NCBI RefSeq assembly: GCF_013328815.1
Contig: NZ_JABUHN010000001.1
Span: 434,001-498,000, forward strand
Direction: 5' to 3'
DNA length: 64,000 bases
From: Tabrizicola fusiformis
Lineage (GTDB): Bacteria; Pseudomonadota; Alphaproteobacteria; Rhodobacterales; Rhodobacteraceae
In this document: positions 7,943 to 15,659 of the stretch, one piece after another
Numbering within the stretch: the stretch's first letter is position 1
Layout of the letters: every line of letters begins with the position of its first letter
Program-made: the position numbers and the translations under genes
Notes under the pieces: generated by a model
What the model was told of the DNA's origin: nothing
Databases searched by the model: none
The model's input: only the letters and a program-made list of their open reading frames with translations

Positions 7943-8392
7943 TCAGCCGAGGAGCAGCGCCATATCCACGCGGTCGAGGCCGGGGCCGAAACCGTCGGGG
8001 GTGTGGGCGGTGACGGCGAAGCCGAAACCGGCGTAAAAGCCCTGCGTGTGCTGGCTGGTGGAGAGGATCAGCCGTTCCACGCCCGGCAGGGTTCGGGCGA
8101 GGGCCAGCCGCGCCTCGGTCAGCCGGGTGCCGAGGCGCTGGCCGTGGCGGTCGCGCGCCACCATGCCCCAGGTCAGATGCGCGTCGGGGCCGCTGATCTC
8201 GATCCCGCCGCAGGCGAGGATATCACCTTCATCCTCCAGCACCAGATAGGGCGCGTCTGAGGGGCGGGGGGCGGTCAGGAAGGAGGCGAACTCCTCCCGC
8301 TCGGACGGGGCGAAAAAGCGGGGGCAGTTGCCGTCGAAAAGCGCAAGGCAGGCGGTGATGTCATCGGGCCGGAAGGGGCGGAAAAGGGTCAT
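7943..8392 (-). CDS. GNAT family N-acetyltransferase
   Basis: A 149-residue acetyltransferase that would move the acetyl group from acetyl-CoA to an amine. The GNAT core is visible: FRPDDITACLALFDGN at the start, YLVLEDEGDILACGGIEI as the central strands, the pyrophosphate-binding region VARDRHGQRLGTRLTEARL (R/Q-x-x-G-x-G/A variant QRLGTRL), and a C-terminal LSTSQHTQGFYAGFGFAV, the usual Y-x-x-x-GF end. The substrate cannot be inferred. The start at 8392 is set by the conserved MTLFRPFRPDD opening; the longer open frame before it is low-complexity. It is separated from the next upstream gene by that gene's terminator. Confidence 0.88.
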   Translation of the reverse strand: MTLFRPFRPDDITACLALFDGNCPRFFAPSEREEFASFLTAPRPSDAPYLVLEDEGDILACGGIEISGPDAHLTWGMVARDRHGQRLGTRLTEARLALARTLPGVERLILSTSQHTQGFYAGFGFAVTAHTPDGFGPGLDRVDMALLLG

Positions 8393-8414
8393 GGCGACGG
8401 CAGCCCGAACAATT

Positions 8415-8447
8415 GAAAAAAGGGGCCCGCGTGGTGCCGGGCCCCTG
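8415..8447 (-). terminator. Rho-independent terminator after the secreted-protein gene
   Basis: A 9-bp perfect stem AGGGGCCCG/CGGGCCCCT (8421-8429 with 8438-8446) is followed on the minus strand by six T residues. It lies about 25 bases past the stop of the gene at 8470. Confidence 0.88.
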
Positions 8448-8469
8448 ATCTTGCGCGGAACAGGTCGGC

Positions 8470-9159
8470 TCAGTTGGTCATCAGATAGTAGCTGTTGCGC
8501 TTGCTGCCGTTGTTCTGGACCGTGACATAGAAGTAGCCGTTCCACGAGGGCACGAAGTCGCAATAGACCTTGTCGGACCAGCTCACGTCATAGCAGATCG
8601 TGTTGCCGTTCTCGTCGGTCACCAGCACGTCGAGGTTGGCATCGCCGTCGCCGACCACGGCGAGTTCGGCATAGCTGTTGCCGTAGAAGGGCACTTCCCA
8701 GACATCGGTCTGCCCGGCGGGCAGGCGCGACAGGGTGGAGGACGCGCCGCCGATCCGCCCGCGCGACCCTTCGGCCTCGGCATCCTCGATCAGGCCGGCC
8801 AGAACCTCATCCTCGCCCGCCAGTTCCTTGGCCGAGGCCATCATGGTGGCGGCATCGACGGGGGCGTCGACGCCGTCTTCCTGACCTGCGGTTTCGGTGC
8901 CTTCGGTCTTCTTCTTCTGCTCGACTTCCTTGACATCGACCGAAGCGGCCAGCTTGGCGGCGGTCAGCACCGTCAGCGCATCCTTGTTGGCCATGCCAAG
9001 GGCGTAGAGGTCTTGCGCGAGGGCCAGCGTGGCGACGCCGCCCTTGGTGCCGGTGGCGCTGGTGTCGACATTGGGGCCTTTGTTCTCGGCCATCACGGGG
9101 AGCGAGAGCGTGACGAGGGCGGTGGTGGCGAGAGCGGCGAAAAGGGTTTTGGTGGTCAT
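8470..9159 (-). CDS. Secreted protein with PPC-like C-terminal domain, paralogue of the metacaspase partner
   Basis: A 229-residue exported protein of unknown function. It has a signal peptide (residues 1-24, cleavage after VMA), a helical region with ALAQDLYALGMANKDALTVLTAAKL (45-70), a charged linker (75-100), a second helix with MMASAKELAGEDEVLAGLIEDAEAE (106-130), and a beta domain (150-229) resembling bacterial pre-peptidase C-terminal domains. Cys189 and Cys200 may form a disulfide. It is homologous along its length to the protein at 30915-31535 beside the metacaspase: same domain order, same 11-residue cysteine spacing, same NNG...YxLMTN end. It stands alone with its own terminator. 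Confidence 0.8.
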   Translation of the reverse strand: MTTKTLFAALATTALVTLSLPVMAENKGPNVDTSATGTKGGVATLALAQDLYALGMANKDALTVLTAAKLAASVDVKEVEQKKKTEGTETAGQEDGVDAPVDAATMMASAKELAGEDEVLAGLIEDAEAEGSRGRIGGASSTLSRLPAGQTDVWEVPFYGNSYAELAVVGDGDANLDVLVTDENGNTICYDVSWSDKVYCDFVPSWNGYFYVTVQNNGSKRNSYYLMTN

Positions 9160-9331
9160 GTCCTGAAATCCTTGTGCTTTGCCCCTCCTCCGGGGCCGAT
9201 GCGGCAAATCTTGCATCCCCGCGCCCTTTTGGGAAGAGGACAGCCCATGACAAATTCCGTCATTGGCGGCGGTTTGGGCGCTTTCACCGGGGCGCGGCGC
9301 GCGCTAGGTCTGGCGGACGACAGGGAGCAGG

Positions 9332-10486
9332 ATGCAGATGCGCGATATTCTTGAACGGCTGATGGCGTTTGACACGGTGTCGTCGCGGCCCAACCGGGCG
9401 TTGATGGACTATGTCGCCGAGGTGCTGGCCGGGGCCGGGATTGCCTCGGTTCTGGTGCCGGATGCGGGCGGCGGCAAAGCCAATCTCTGGGCGACGGTCG
9501 GGCCGGAGGGGGTGGGGGGTGTCATGCTCTCGGGCCATACTGATGTGGTGCCGGTCGAGGGGCAGGCATGGACCAAGCCGCCCTTCGCGCTGACCGAGGC
9601 GGACGGGCGGTTCTACGGCCGGGGTGCGGCGGATATGAAGGGCTTTGTCGCCTGCGCCATTGCCGCCATGCTGGATGCCGCGCGGCGGCCGCTGAAGGTG
9701 CCGCTGCATCTGGCGCTGTCTTATGACGAAGAGATCGGCTGCATGGGGGTGCGCAGCCTGATCGACATGCTGGATGGGGCGCCGGTGCGGCCGCGCTTCT
9801 GCATCGTGGGGGAACCTACGGCGATGCAGGTGGCGACGGGCCACAAGGGCAAGGTGGCGCTGCGCGCAACCTGTGTGGGGCGCGAGGGGCATTCAGCGCT
9901 GGCGCCGCTGGCCCTGAACGCGCTGCATCTGGCGGCGGATTTCATCGGGGTGATCCGGGGCGTTCAGGCGCGCATCGCCGCCGAGGGGCCCTTCGACGGC
10001 GATTATGACGTGCCCTATACCACGGTTCATGCCGGCAAGATGAATGGCGGGGTGCAGGTGAACATCGTGCCGAATACCGCGGTGATCGACTTTGAAATCC
10101 GATCACTCGCGGGGGTGGATGTCGAGGCGCTGATCGCCGAATTGCGCGCCGGGGCCGAAGCGGTGGTGGCGCCGCTGCGGGCCGATTTCTCCGAGGCGGA
10201 AATCCGGGTGGAGCGGTTGTGGGATTACCCCGGCCTTGGCACGCCGACGGATGCGGCAGTGGTGAATTTCGTCAAGGGCCTGACCGGGGCGAATGGCACG
10301 ATCAAAGTGGCCTTCGGCACCGAAGGCGGCCTGTTCGACGCCCGGCTGGGGGTGCCCACGGTGATCTGCGGCCCCGGCTCGATGGCGCAGGGCCACAAGC
10401 CGGACGAATTCGTGACGGTCGAGCAGATGGACCGCTGTCAGGCGATGCTGGCCGCACTGGTGGCGCGCTGCGAGGCGGGGTTCTGA
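9332..10486 (+). CDS. argE: Acetylornithine deacetylase (M20 peptidase family)
   Basis: A 384-residue zinc hydrolase giving ornithine from N-acetylornithine in arginine synthesis. M20 ligands and catalytic residues are visible in order: SGHTDVVP (His and following Asp), RGAADMKGF (bridging Asp), YDEEIGCMG (catalytic Glu and ligand Glu), VGEPTAM (Glu/Asp position), and MAQGHKPDE near the end (C-terminal His). KGKVALRATCVGREGHSA marks the start of the dimerisation domain. A second ATG six bases downstream is equally possible. Succinyl-diaminopimelate desuccinylase is related, but GEPTAM and CxxGHxxDE-like features fit ArgE better. A hairpin repeat follows the gene. Confidence 0.9.
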   Translation: MQMRDILERLMAFDTVSSRPNRALMDYVAEVLAGAGIASVLVPDAGGGKANLWATVGPEGVGGVMLSGHTDVVPVEGQAWTKPPFALTEADGRFYGRGAADMKGFVACAIAAMLDAARRPLKVPLHLALSYDEEIGCMGVRSLIDMLDGAPVRPRFCIVGEPTAMQVATGHKGKVALRATCVGREGHSALAPLALNALHLAADFIGVIRGVQARIAAEGPFDGDYDVPYTTVHAGKMNGGVQVNIVPNTAVIDFEIRSLAGVDVEALIAELRAGAEAVVAPLRADFSEAEIRVERLWDYPGLGTPTDAAVVNFVKGLTGANGTIKVAFGTEGGLFDARLGVPTVICGPGSMAQGHKPDEFVTVEQMDRCQAMLAALVARCEAGF

Positions 10487-10518
10487 AGCCCCCGCCCTTT
10501 GGTTTGCCGGGCAGGCCG

Positions 10519-10556
10519 CCGGGGGTTTCACACCCCCGGAACCCCGTGGAGTATTT
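10519..10556. repeat. Interspersed hairpin repeat (CCGGGGG stem + GGA-TATTT tail), copy 1
   Basis: The 7-bp stem CCGGGGG/CCCCCGG (10519-10525 with 10533-10539) has loop TTTCACA, followed by ACCCCGTGGAGTATTT. A second copy with compensating stem differences lies at 28759-28802. It follows argE and could terminate or stabilise that transcript. Confidence 0.6.
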
Positions 10557-10605
10557 CGAAAGGTGCAAACGGGGCGGTGGATGAGGCGCGGAGGGAGGCG
10601 GGGCG

Positions 10606-10902
10606 ATGGTGGATGACATGTTGCGCGCGGCCTTCTTCATCGGGCTGCTGACGGTCTGGCTGGGGTTTGCCTGCATGATCGTTCCGGCGCAGCTTCGCTT
10701 TGTTTTCCGGCGTGCATGGTGGACAACGCTGTCGATGCCCTTCGGCGAGCGGTTGCAGGTTGTGAACGAGGAAATCCGCAACATCGGGAAAACCCGGATT
10801 GGCCGGTTGGGGCAGGCTCTGGCGGCGGCGGGGATTTCGGTGCTGATCCTGACCGGGATCGCAAAAATCGTGCTGCTGGTCGTCGCGCGGCAGGGCGGCT
10901 AG
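10606..10902 (+). CDS. Small inner-membrane protein, function unknown
   Basis: A 98-residue protein with two strongly hydrophobic helices at about 7-27 (AAFFIGLLTVWLGFACMIVP) and 74-93 (AAAGISVLILTGIAKIVLLVV). The loop between them is basic and amphipathic (QLRFVFRRAWWTTLSMPFGERLQVVNEEIRNIGKTRIGRLGQ). The pattern places both ends on the same side of the membrane. I do not recognise the family. A GGAGGCGGGG ribosome-binding site precedes the ATG. The stop codon overlaps the stop of the convergent Nudix gene by four bases. Confidence 0.65.
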   Translation: MVDDMLRAAFFIGLLTVWLGFACMIVPAQLRFVFRRAWWTTLSMPFGERLQVVNEEIRNIGKTRIGRLGQALAAAGISVLILTGIAKIVLLVVARQGG

Positions 10903-11324
10903 GCCCGGGGGCGGGCGAGCCAGTCGCGCAGGCGGGACTGATGCGCGGGGATGGCGTCGGGCAGGGCGAGGTAGGTGGCGATGGGCGGGATGTCCCAACG
11001 CTCCCCTTCAGAGCCGAAGCGGATCAGCGGCAGGTGGCTTTCGGCGAGCGGCGCGACGAGGAACCATGCGGGCCGGGCGCCCGGTGTGGCGGCATAGCTG
11101 CGCTGGTGGCAGATCGTGGCGGGGTCGAGGGTGAGGCCGAATTCCTCGTGAACTTCGCGCAGGGCGCAGTCCTGCGGGCTTTCGCCGCCTTCGCGCCCGC
11201 CGCCGGGCAAGTCCCAACAGCCGGGGAAGGGCAGGCCGGGGAAGCTGTCGCGTTTGTAGATCAGGATGCGGTCAGCGAGCAGGAGGGCGATCTTGGCGCC
11301 GTGGAAATCGCTGCCGTCCCACAT
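10899..11324 (-). CDS. Nudix hydrolase
   Basis: A 141-residue hydrolase of nucleoside diphosphates linked to another moiety. The Nudix box is complete: a GG-GG-E... stretch running into REVHEEFGL at about residues 38-60, after the strand DRILIYKRDSFPGLPFPGCWDLPGGG. It could be a pyrophosphatase for oxidised nucleotides or another diphosphate; the substrate is not evident. The start at 11324 (MWDGSDFHGAKIALLLADR) lies four bases after the sua5 stop, so the pair is translationally linked. The longer open frame before it is the overlap with sua5. Confidence 0.88.
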   Translation of the reverse strand: MWDGSDFHGAKIALLLADRILIYKRDSFPGLPFPGCWDLPGGGREGGESPQDCALREVHEEFGLTLDPATICHQRSYAATPGARPAWFLVAPLAESHLPLIRFGSEGERWDIPPIATYLALPDAIPAHQSRLRDWLARPRA

Positions 11325-11328
11325 CGCC

Positions 11329-12276
11329 CTATCCCCGTGGCGCCGCCGCCCGCCGCAGCCGGTCATTGATGGCGCGGCCAAGGCCGGTTTCAGGGATGGG
11401 GGCGATGGCGATGGTGCCCCCGGGGCCAGCAAGCCGGTCTGCCTCGCGCAGCAGGTGGAAGAGGTTGGCGGCGGCTTCGGTGAGGTCGCCGGTGGGCGAG
11501 AGGTTCAGCGCGGCCGCGCCGGGGCCGAAGCCGAGGCGGATTTCGCCGGGGCGGGTGTCCCGGGCATTCAGGCGGATCGCGGCTGCGGGGGCGTAGTGGC
11601 TGGCCAATTGGCCGGGGGCATTGGGCTTGGCCGCATTGCCGCCGGTGGTGAGCGGGCCGATCAGCGCCTCGATCGACTCTGCCGGCAGGCCGCCGGGGCG
11701 CAGCAGGCTCGCGGTGCCGTCCAGCCCGAGGATGGTGGATTCCACCCCCACCGCGCAGGCGCCGCCGTCCAGAATGGCATCGATCCGGCCCGAAAGCCCT
11801 TCGGCCACGTGGGCGGCGCGGGTCGGGCTGACCCGGCCCGAGGGGTTGGCGGAAGGCGCCGCCAAGGGGCCGCCAAAGGCGCGCAGCAGCGCCTGCGCCA
11901 CCGGATGGGCGGGCACGCGGATGGCCACGGTCGGCAATTCGGCGGTGACCAGCGGCGACAGGCCCGCGCCGGGGCGCAGCGGCAGCACCAGCGTCAGCGG
12001 TCCGGGCCAGAAGGCGGCGGCCAGCGCGCGGGCGCGGTCATCGAACAGGGCGAATTCTTCGGCGGCGGCAAGGTCGGGCAGATGGGCGATGAGGGGGTTG
12101 AAGCGGGGGCGGTCCTTGGCGGCAAAGATGCCCGCCACGGCCCGGTCGCTGCGCGCATCGCCGCCAAGGCCGTAAACCGTCTCGGTCGGGAAGGCGACCA
12201 GCCCACCCGCCCGCAGAATGTCTGCGGCCCGGGCAAGGCCGGCGGCGTCGGGAGCAAGGAATAGGGTGGCGGGCAT
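11329..12276 (-). CDS. sua5: L-threonylcarbamoyladenylate synthase, Sua5 type
   Basis: A 315-residue enzyme that makes threonylcarbamoyl-AMP from threonine, bicarbonate and ATP for the universal t6A37 modification of tRNA. The YrdC domain fills about residues 8-200: LRAGGLVAFPTETVYGLGGDA, KDRPRFNPLIAH, FWPGPLTLVL, TVAIRVPAHP, and PLAAPSANPSGRVSPT. A C-terminal Sua5 domain follows, with PGQLASHYAP at its start, so this is the long Sua5 form rather than short TsaC. The start at 12276 begins MPATLFLAPDAAGLA. A much longer open frame continues upstream on this strand but is antisense to the acyl-CoA dehydrogenase gene. Confidence 0.93.
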   Translation of the reverse strand: MPATLFLAPDAAGLARAADILRAGGLVAFPTETVYGLGGDARSDRAVAGIFAAKDRPRFNPLIAHLPDLAAAEEFALFDDRARALAAAFWPGPLTLVLPLRPGAGLSPLVTAELPTVAIRVPAHPVAQALLRAFGGPLAAPSANPSGRVSPTRAAHVAEGLSGRIDAILDGGACAVGVESTILGLDGTASLLRPGGLPAESIEALIGPLTTGGNAAKPNAPGQLASHYAPAAAIRLNARDTRPGEIRLGFGPGAAALNLSPTGDLTEAAANLFHLLREADRLAGPGGTIAIAPIPETGLGRAINDRLRRAAAPRG

Positions 12277-12384
12277 GGCGTGACGCAGCGTAGGGGTTGA
12301 AGCGGAGGCGGGGCTGGCTAACCTCTGCCTGCATCGCCCATACCCGGCCCATTGCCGCTTGCCAAGCCGACCCGGAGACCCGCT

Positions 12385-14085
12385 ATGACCTACCGCGCGC
12401 CCCTTGCCGATTTTCGCCTGCTGCTTGACCGGGTGCTGGGCTTTGATCAGGTGGCGGCAACCGCGCTGTTCGCCGATGCGGCGCCCGAAACGGTCGAGGC
12501 GATTCTGACCGAGGCGGCGAAGCTCTGCGAGAACACGCTGGCCCCGTTGAACCGCGCGGGTGACAAGACCCCGGCGCGGCTGGAAAACGGCGTGGTGCGC
12601 ACCTCTCCCGGCTACAGCGACGGTTACAAGGCCATCACCGAAGGCGGCTGGGTGGGCATGTCGGCCAATCCCGAATATGGCGGCATGGGGCTGCCGATCA
12701 CGCTGGCGACCTGTGTGAACGACATGATGGGTTCGGCCTGTCTGGCGCTGCAACTGAACCCGCTGATGACGCAAGGCCAGATCGACGCGCTGGAGCATCA
12801 TGCCTCGGATGAAATCCGGTCGCTTTACATCCCCAAGCTGATCAGCGGCGAATGGTGCGGCACCATGAACCTGACCGAGGCCGGCGCGGGCAGCGATGTG
12901 GGCGCGCTGCGCACCCGGGCCGAGCCGAAGGGGGATGGCACCTATGCCATCACCGGCCAGAAGATCTTCATCACCTGGGGCGACAATGATTTCAGCGCCA
13001 ATGTCTGCCATCTGGTGCTGGCCCGGCTGCCCGATGGCGCGCCCGGAACCCGCGGAATCAGCCTGTTCATGGTGCCGAAATTCCTGCCCAAGCCGGACGG
13101 CAGCCTTGGGGCGCGCAATGACCTGAAGGTCGTCAGTCTGGAGCATAAGCTGGGGCTGCACGGCTCTCCGACCGCGGTGATGCAATATGACGGCGCAACC
13201 GGCTGGCTGATCGGGGAACCGCACAAGGGCATGGCGGCGATGTTCACCATGATGAACAACGCCCGGCTGGGCGTGGGGATGCAGGGCGTTTCGGTGGCCG
13301 AGGCGGCGCTGCAACAGGCGCTGGCCTATGCGCAGGACCGCAAGCAGGGCCGCACGCCGCTGGGTGAGGGGGCGATCATCGACCATGCCGATGTGCGCCG
13401 GATGCTGGCGCAGATGAAGGCCGAGACGTTTTCGGCCCGCGCCATCGCGCTGGCCTGCGCCGTGGCGATCGACATGGCGCGCGCCACGGGCGATGCGGCA
13501 TGGGCGGCGCGGGCGGCGCTGCTGACGCCGATTGCCAAAGCCTACGGCACCGATACCGGCAACGAGGTGGCCTATCTGGGCGTGCAGGTGCATGGCGGCA
13601 TGGGCTTTATCGAGGAAACCGGGGCCGCACAGTTCAGCCGCGACGTGCGGGTGACCGCGATCTATGAAGGCACCAACGGCATTCAGGCGATGGATCTTGT
13701 CGGCCGCAAGATGATGGACGGGGGCGAGGCTGCCTTCCGCCTGATCGACGAGGTCCAGGCGGCGGCCGAGGCGGCACGGGCCGAGGTGCCCGATCTGTCC
13801 AAGGATCTCTGGACGGCGGCCGAGGCGCTGCGCGAGGCGACCGAGGCGCTGGTGGCAATGTCGGGGCATGACCGCAATGCCGGGGCGGTGCCCTATCTGC
13901 GCGCCTTTGCCCGGGTGCTGGGCGCGCATTACCATCTTGCCGCGGCCTTGGCCGATCGGGCGCGGATGCCGCTGACCCGTTTCGCCATCCGCCGCCTGTT
14001 GCCGGAACATGCCGCACTTCTGGCGCAGGTGCGCGAAGGGGCGGAGGGGCTTTATGCCCTGACGCCCGAGGCGCTGGGGCTTTGA
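12385..14085 (+). CDS. Acyl-CoA dehydrogenase, long form
   Basis: A 566-residue FAD enzyme that introduces a 2,3-double bond into an acyl-CoA. It has the extra N- and C-terminal segments of the large bacterial forms (FadE12/DmdC-like). FAD and substrate blocks are MNLTEAGAGSDVGALRT, GQKIFITWGDND, and VQVHGGMGFIEETG. The catalytic glutamate lies in IYEGTNGIQAMDL near residue 425. The family includes 3-methylthiopropanoyl-CoA dehydrogenase of the DMSP demethylation pathway, but no other dmd gene is present, so the substrate is left open. The ATG at 12385 follows CCGGAGA; it begins MTYRAPLADFRLLLDRVLG. Confidence 0.92.
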   Translation: MTYRAPLADFRLLLDRVLGFDQVAATALFADAAPETVEAILTEAAKLCENTLAPLNRAGDKTPARLENGVVRTSPGYSDGYKAITEGGWVGMSANPEYGGMGLPITLATCVNDMMGSACLALQLNPLMTQGQIDALEHHASDEIRSLYIPKLISGEWCGTMNLTEAGAGSDVGALRTRAEPKGDGTYAITGQKIFITWGDNDFSANVCHLVLARLPDGAPGTRGISLFMVPKFLPKPDGSLGARNDLKVVSLEHKLGLHGSPTAVMQYDGATGWLIGEPHKGMAAMFTMMNNARLGVGMQGVSVAEAALQQALAYAQDRKQGRTPLGEGAIIDHADVRRMLAQMKAETFSARAIALACAVAIDMARATGDAAWAARAALLTPIAKAYGTDTGNEVAYLGVQVHGGMGFIEETGAAQFSRDVRVTAIYEGTNGIQAMDLVGRKMMDGGEAAFRLIDEVQAAAEAARAEVPDLSKDLWTAAEALREATEALVAMSGHDRNAGAVPYLRAFARVLGAHYHLAAALADRARMPLTRFAIRRLLPEHAALLAQVREGAEGLYALTPEALGL

Positions 14086-14092
14086 ATGCGGG

Positions 14093-14113
14093 GGATGGGC
14101 AGATTGCCCATCC
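14093..14113. repeat. Interspersed palindromic repeat, copy 2
   Basis: GGATGGGCA and TGCCCATCC arms flank GAT, eight bases after the acyl-CoA dehydrogenase stop. It is the same core as at 4643-4661. Confidence 0.75.
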
Positions 14114-14140
14114 TACGCGATACCCTGCGCACCCTGCTGT

Positions 14141-14190
14141 AGGATGGGCAATCTGCCCATCCTCGTGAAACAGCCCCGCTTGCCCATCCT
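14141..14190. repeat. Interspersed palindromic repeat, copy 3 plus a trailing half copy
   Basis: The full palindrome AGGATGGGCA-ATC-TGCCCATCCT lies at 14141-14163; the half arm TGCCCATCCT recurs at 14181-14190. Together with copy 2 this makes a small array in a 129-bp intergenic gap. Confidence 0.75.
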
Positions 14191-14214
14191 GCCCGGGCCT
14201 GACACAACCGCCGC

Positions 14215-15243
14215 ATGACGGATGCGATCACCTTCCCCTTTCCCGATCCCCCCGCACCCGGCGCGGCCATTGAGGTTGCGCCCGGCATCCTCTGGCTGCG
14301 GCTGCCGCTGCCGATGGCGCTGGACCATGTGAACATCTTTGCGCTGGACGATGGCGACGGCTGGACGCTGATCGACACCGGGATGAACAGCGCCCGGTCG
14401 CGCAGCCTGTGGGACGTGCTGCTGGCGGGGCCGCTGGCGGGCAAACCGGTGACGCGGGTGATCCTGACGCATCACCACCCCGACCATGTGGGCCTTGTCG
14501 GCTGGTTTCAGGCGCGGGGGGCAGAGTTGATCACCACCCGCACCGCCTGGCTTTATGCCCGGATGCTGACCCTTGACCTGCAAGAGCGCCCCTCGCCCGA
14601 GGCGATGCTGTTCTACACCCGCGCGGGTATGCCGCCGGACCTTCTGGCCAAACGCGCGGCCGAGCGGCCTTTCAACTTTGCCGATGTGGTGGCCCCCTTG
14701 CCGCAGGGGTTCACCCGGCTGGGCGAGGGTGACCGGATCACCGCCGGGGGCCGCCGCTGGCGCGTGCGGCTGGGGCAGGGCCATGCGCCCGACCATATCA
14801 CGCTCTGGAGCGAGGCCGATGCGCTGGTGATCGGCGGGGATCAGCTTCTCCCCGGGATTTCGGCCAATATCGGCGTCTACCCGACCGAGCCGGAGGCCGA
14901 TCCGCTGCACGACTGGCTGACGGCCACCCGCAGTTTTCAGCCCCATGCGCGGGACGATCAGCTTGTGCTGCCCGGCCACAAGCTGCCCTTCACCGGCCTG
15001 CCTTTCCGCCTGGTCCAGATGGCCGAGAATCACGAACAGGCGCTGGACCGGCTGCGGGCGCGGCTGGTGCGGCCGCACCGCGCCGCCGAATGCTTCCCTG
15101 CCCTCTTCAAGCGCGAGATCGGTGCGGATGCCTTTGGCCTCGCCCTTGTCGAGGCGGTGGCGCATCTGAACTATCTCTTGAAGCGGGGCGAGGTTTCACG
15201 GACCTTGGGCGCCGACGGGGCCTGGCTTTGGCAGGCCCGCTGA
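14215..15243 (+). CDS. MBL-fold metallo-hydrolase
   Basis: A 342-residue binuclear-metal hydrolase of the metallo-beta-lactamase fold. The ligand motif THHHPDHVG is at about residues 84-92, preceded by LDHVNIFALDDGDGWTLIDTGM. Further ligands are the His in GQGHAPDH (about 188), the Asp in IGGDQLLPG (about 208), and the His in LPGHKLPF (about 257). A C-terminal helical domain (about 265-342) with a winged-helix-like LKRGEVSRTL is typical of the LACTB2-like group that includes thioesterase-type enzymes. With the acyl-CoA dehydrogenase just upstream, thioester hydrolysis is plausible but unproven. The gene is followed after 10 bases by a DUF6173 gene. Confidence 0.87.
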   Translation: MTDAITFPFPDPPAPGAAIEVAPGILWLRLPLPMALDHVNIFALDDGDGWTLIDTGMNSARSRSLWDVLLAGPLAGKPVTRVILTHHHPDHVGLVGWFQARGAELITTRTAWLYARMLTLDLQERPSPEAMLFYTRAGMPPDLLAKRAAERPFNFADVVAPLPQGFTRLGEGDRITAGGRRWRVRLGQGHAPDHITLWSEADALVIGGDQLLPGISANIGVYPTEPEADPLHDWLTATRSFQPHARDDQLVLPGHKLPFTGLPFRLVQMAENHEQALDRLRARLVRPHRAAECFPALFKREIGADAFGLALVEAVAHLNYLLKRGEVSRTLGADGAWLWQAR

Positions 15244-15253
15244 GGGGAGCACC

Positions 15254-15649
15254 ATGGCCGAGACGCGACCTGCCAAACCGAAAGCTGCCAAACCGGCGGC
15301 CAAGGCCGAACCGAAGACCCCGGCGGAATGGGCCTATGACCGGCTGGTCCACTATATCCGCAGCTTCGAGACCCAGCTTGACGCCGATCACGAAGTGGCG
15401 ATGGGCTTTGCCGGCTCGGATGCCGGGGTGCTGACCATCGAGGGCGTGGGCTATTTCGCGCCCGATATCCTGACCTTCTTCGGCCGCGATGAAGAGGGAA
15501 TGAAGACCCAGCTTATCCAGCATGTCAGCCAGTTGTCGGTGCTGTTGCGCGCCGTGCCCAAATCGCGGCCCGAGGAACCGGCGCGGCGGATCGGGTTCCG
15601 GCTGGCCGAAGGGTGGAGCGGGGGCGAGTCGGGCGACGGTTCGGCCTGA
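15254..15649 (+). CDS. DUF6173 family protein
   Basis: A 131-residue protein with a lysine/alanine/proline-rich, probably disordered first 20 residues. A compact domain follows, starting at TPAEWAYDRLVHYIRSFETQLDADHEVAMGFAGSD and containing VLTIEGVGYFAPDILTFFG and MKTQLIQHVSQLSVLLRAVPK. This matches the small family DUF6173 known mainly from Rhodobacterales; no activity is assigned to it. The start at 15254 has GGGGAG upstream and lies 10 bases after the metallo-hydrolase stop, so the two are probably co-transcribed. Confidence 0.75.
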   Translation: MAETRPAKPKAAKPAAKAEPKTPAEWAYDRLVHYIRSFETQLDADHEVAMGFAGSDAGVLTIEGVGYFAPDILTFFGRDEEGMKTQLIQHVSQLSVLLRAVPKSRPEEPARRIGFRLAEGWSGGESGDGSA

Positions 15650-15659
15650 GGCCCGCCCC

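Noticed and set aside
12277-14010. Upstream extension of the sua5 frame through the acyl-CoA dehydrogenase gene
   Set aside because: The extension is antisense to a clear acyl-CoA dehydrogenase; the conserved Sua5 domain begins at 12276.
12385-14085. Naming the acyl-CoA dehydrogenase dmdC
   Set aside because: The size and blocks fit the group that includes DmdC, but no dmdA, dmdB or dmdD gene is present and the residues that set specificity cannot be read with confidence.
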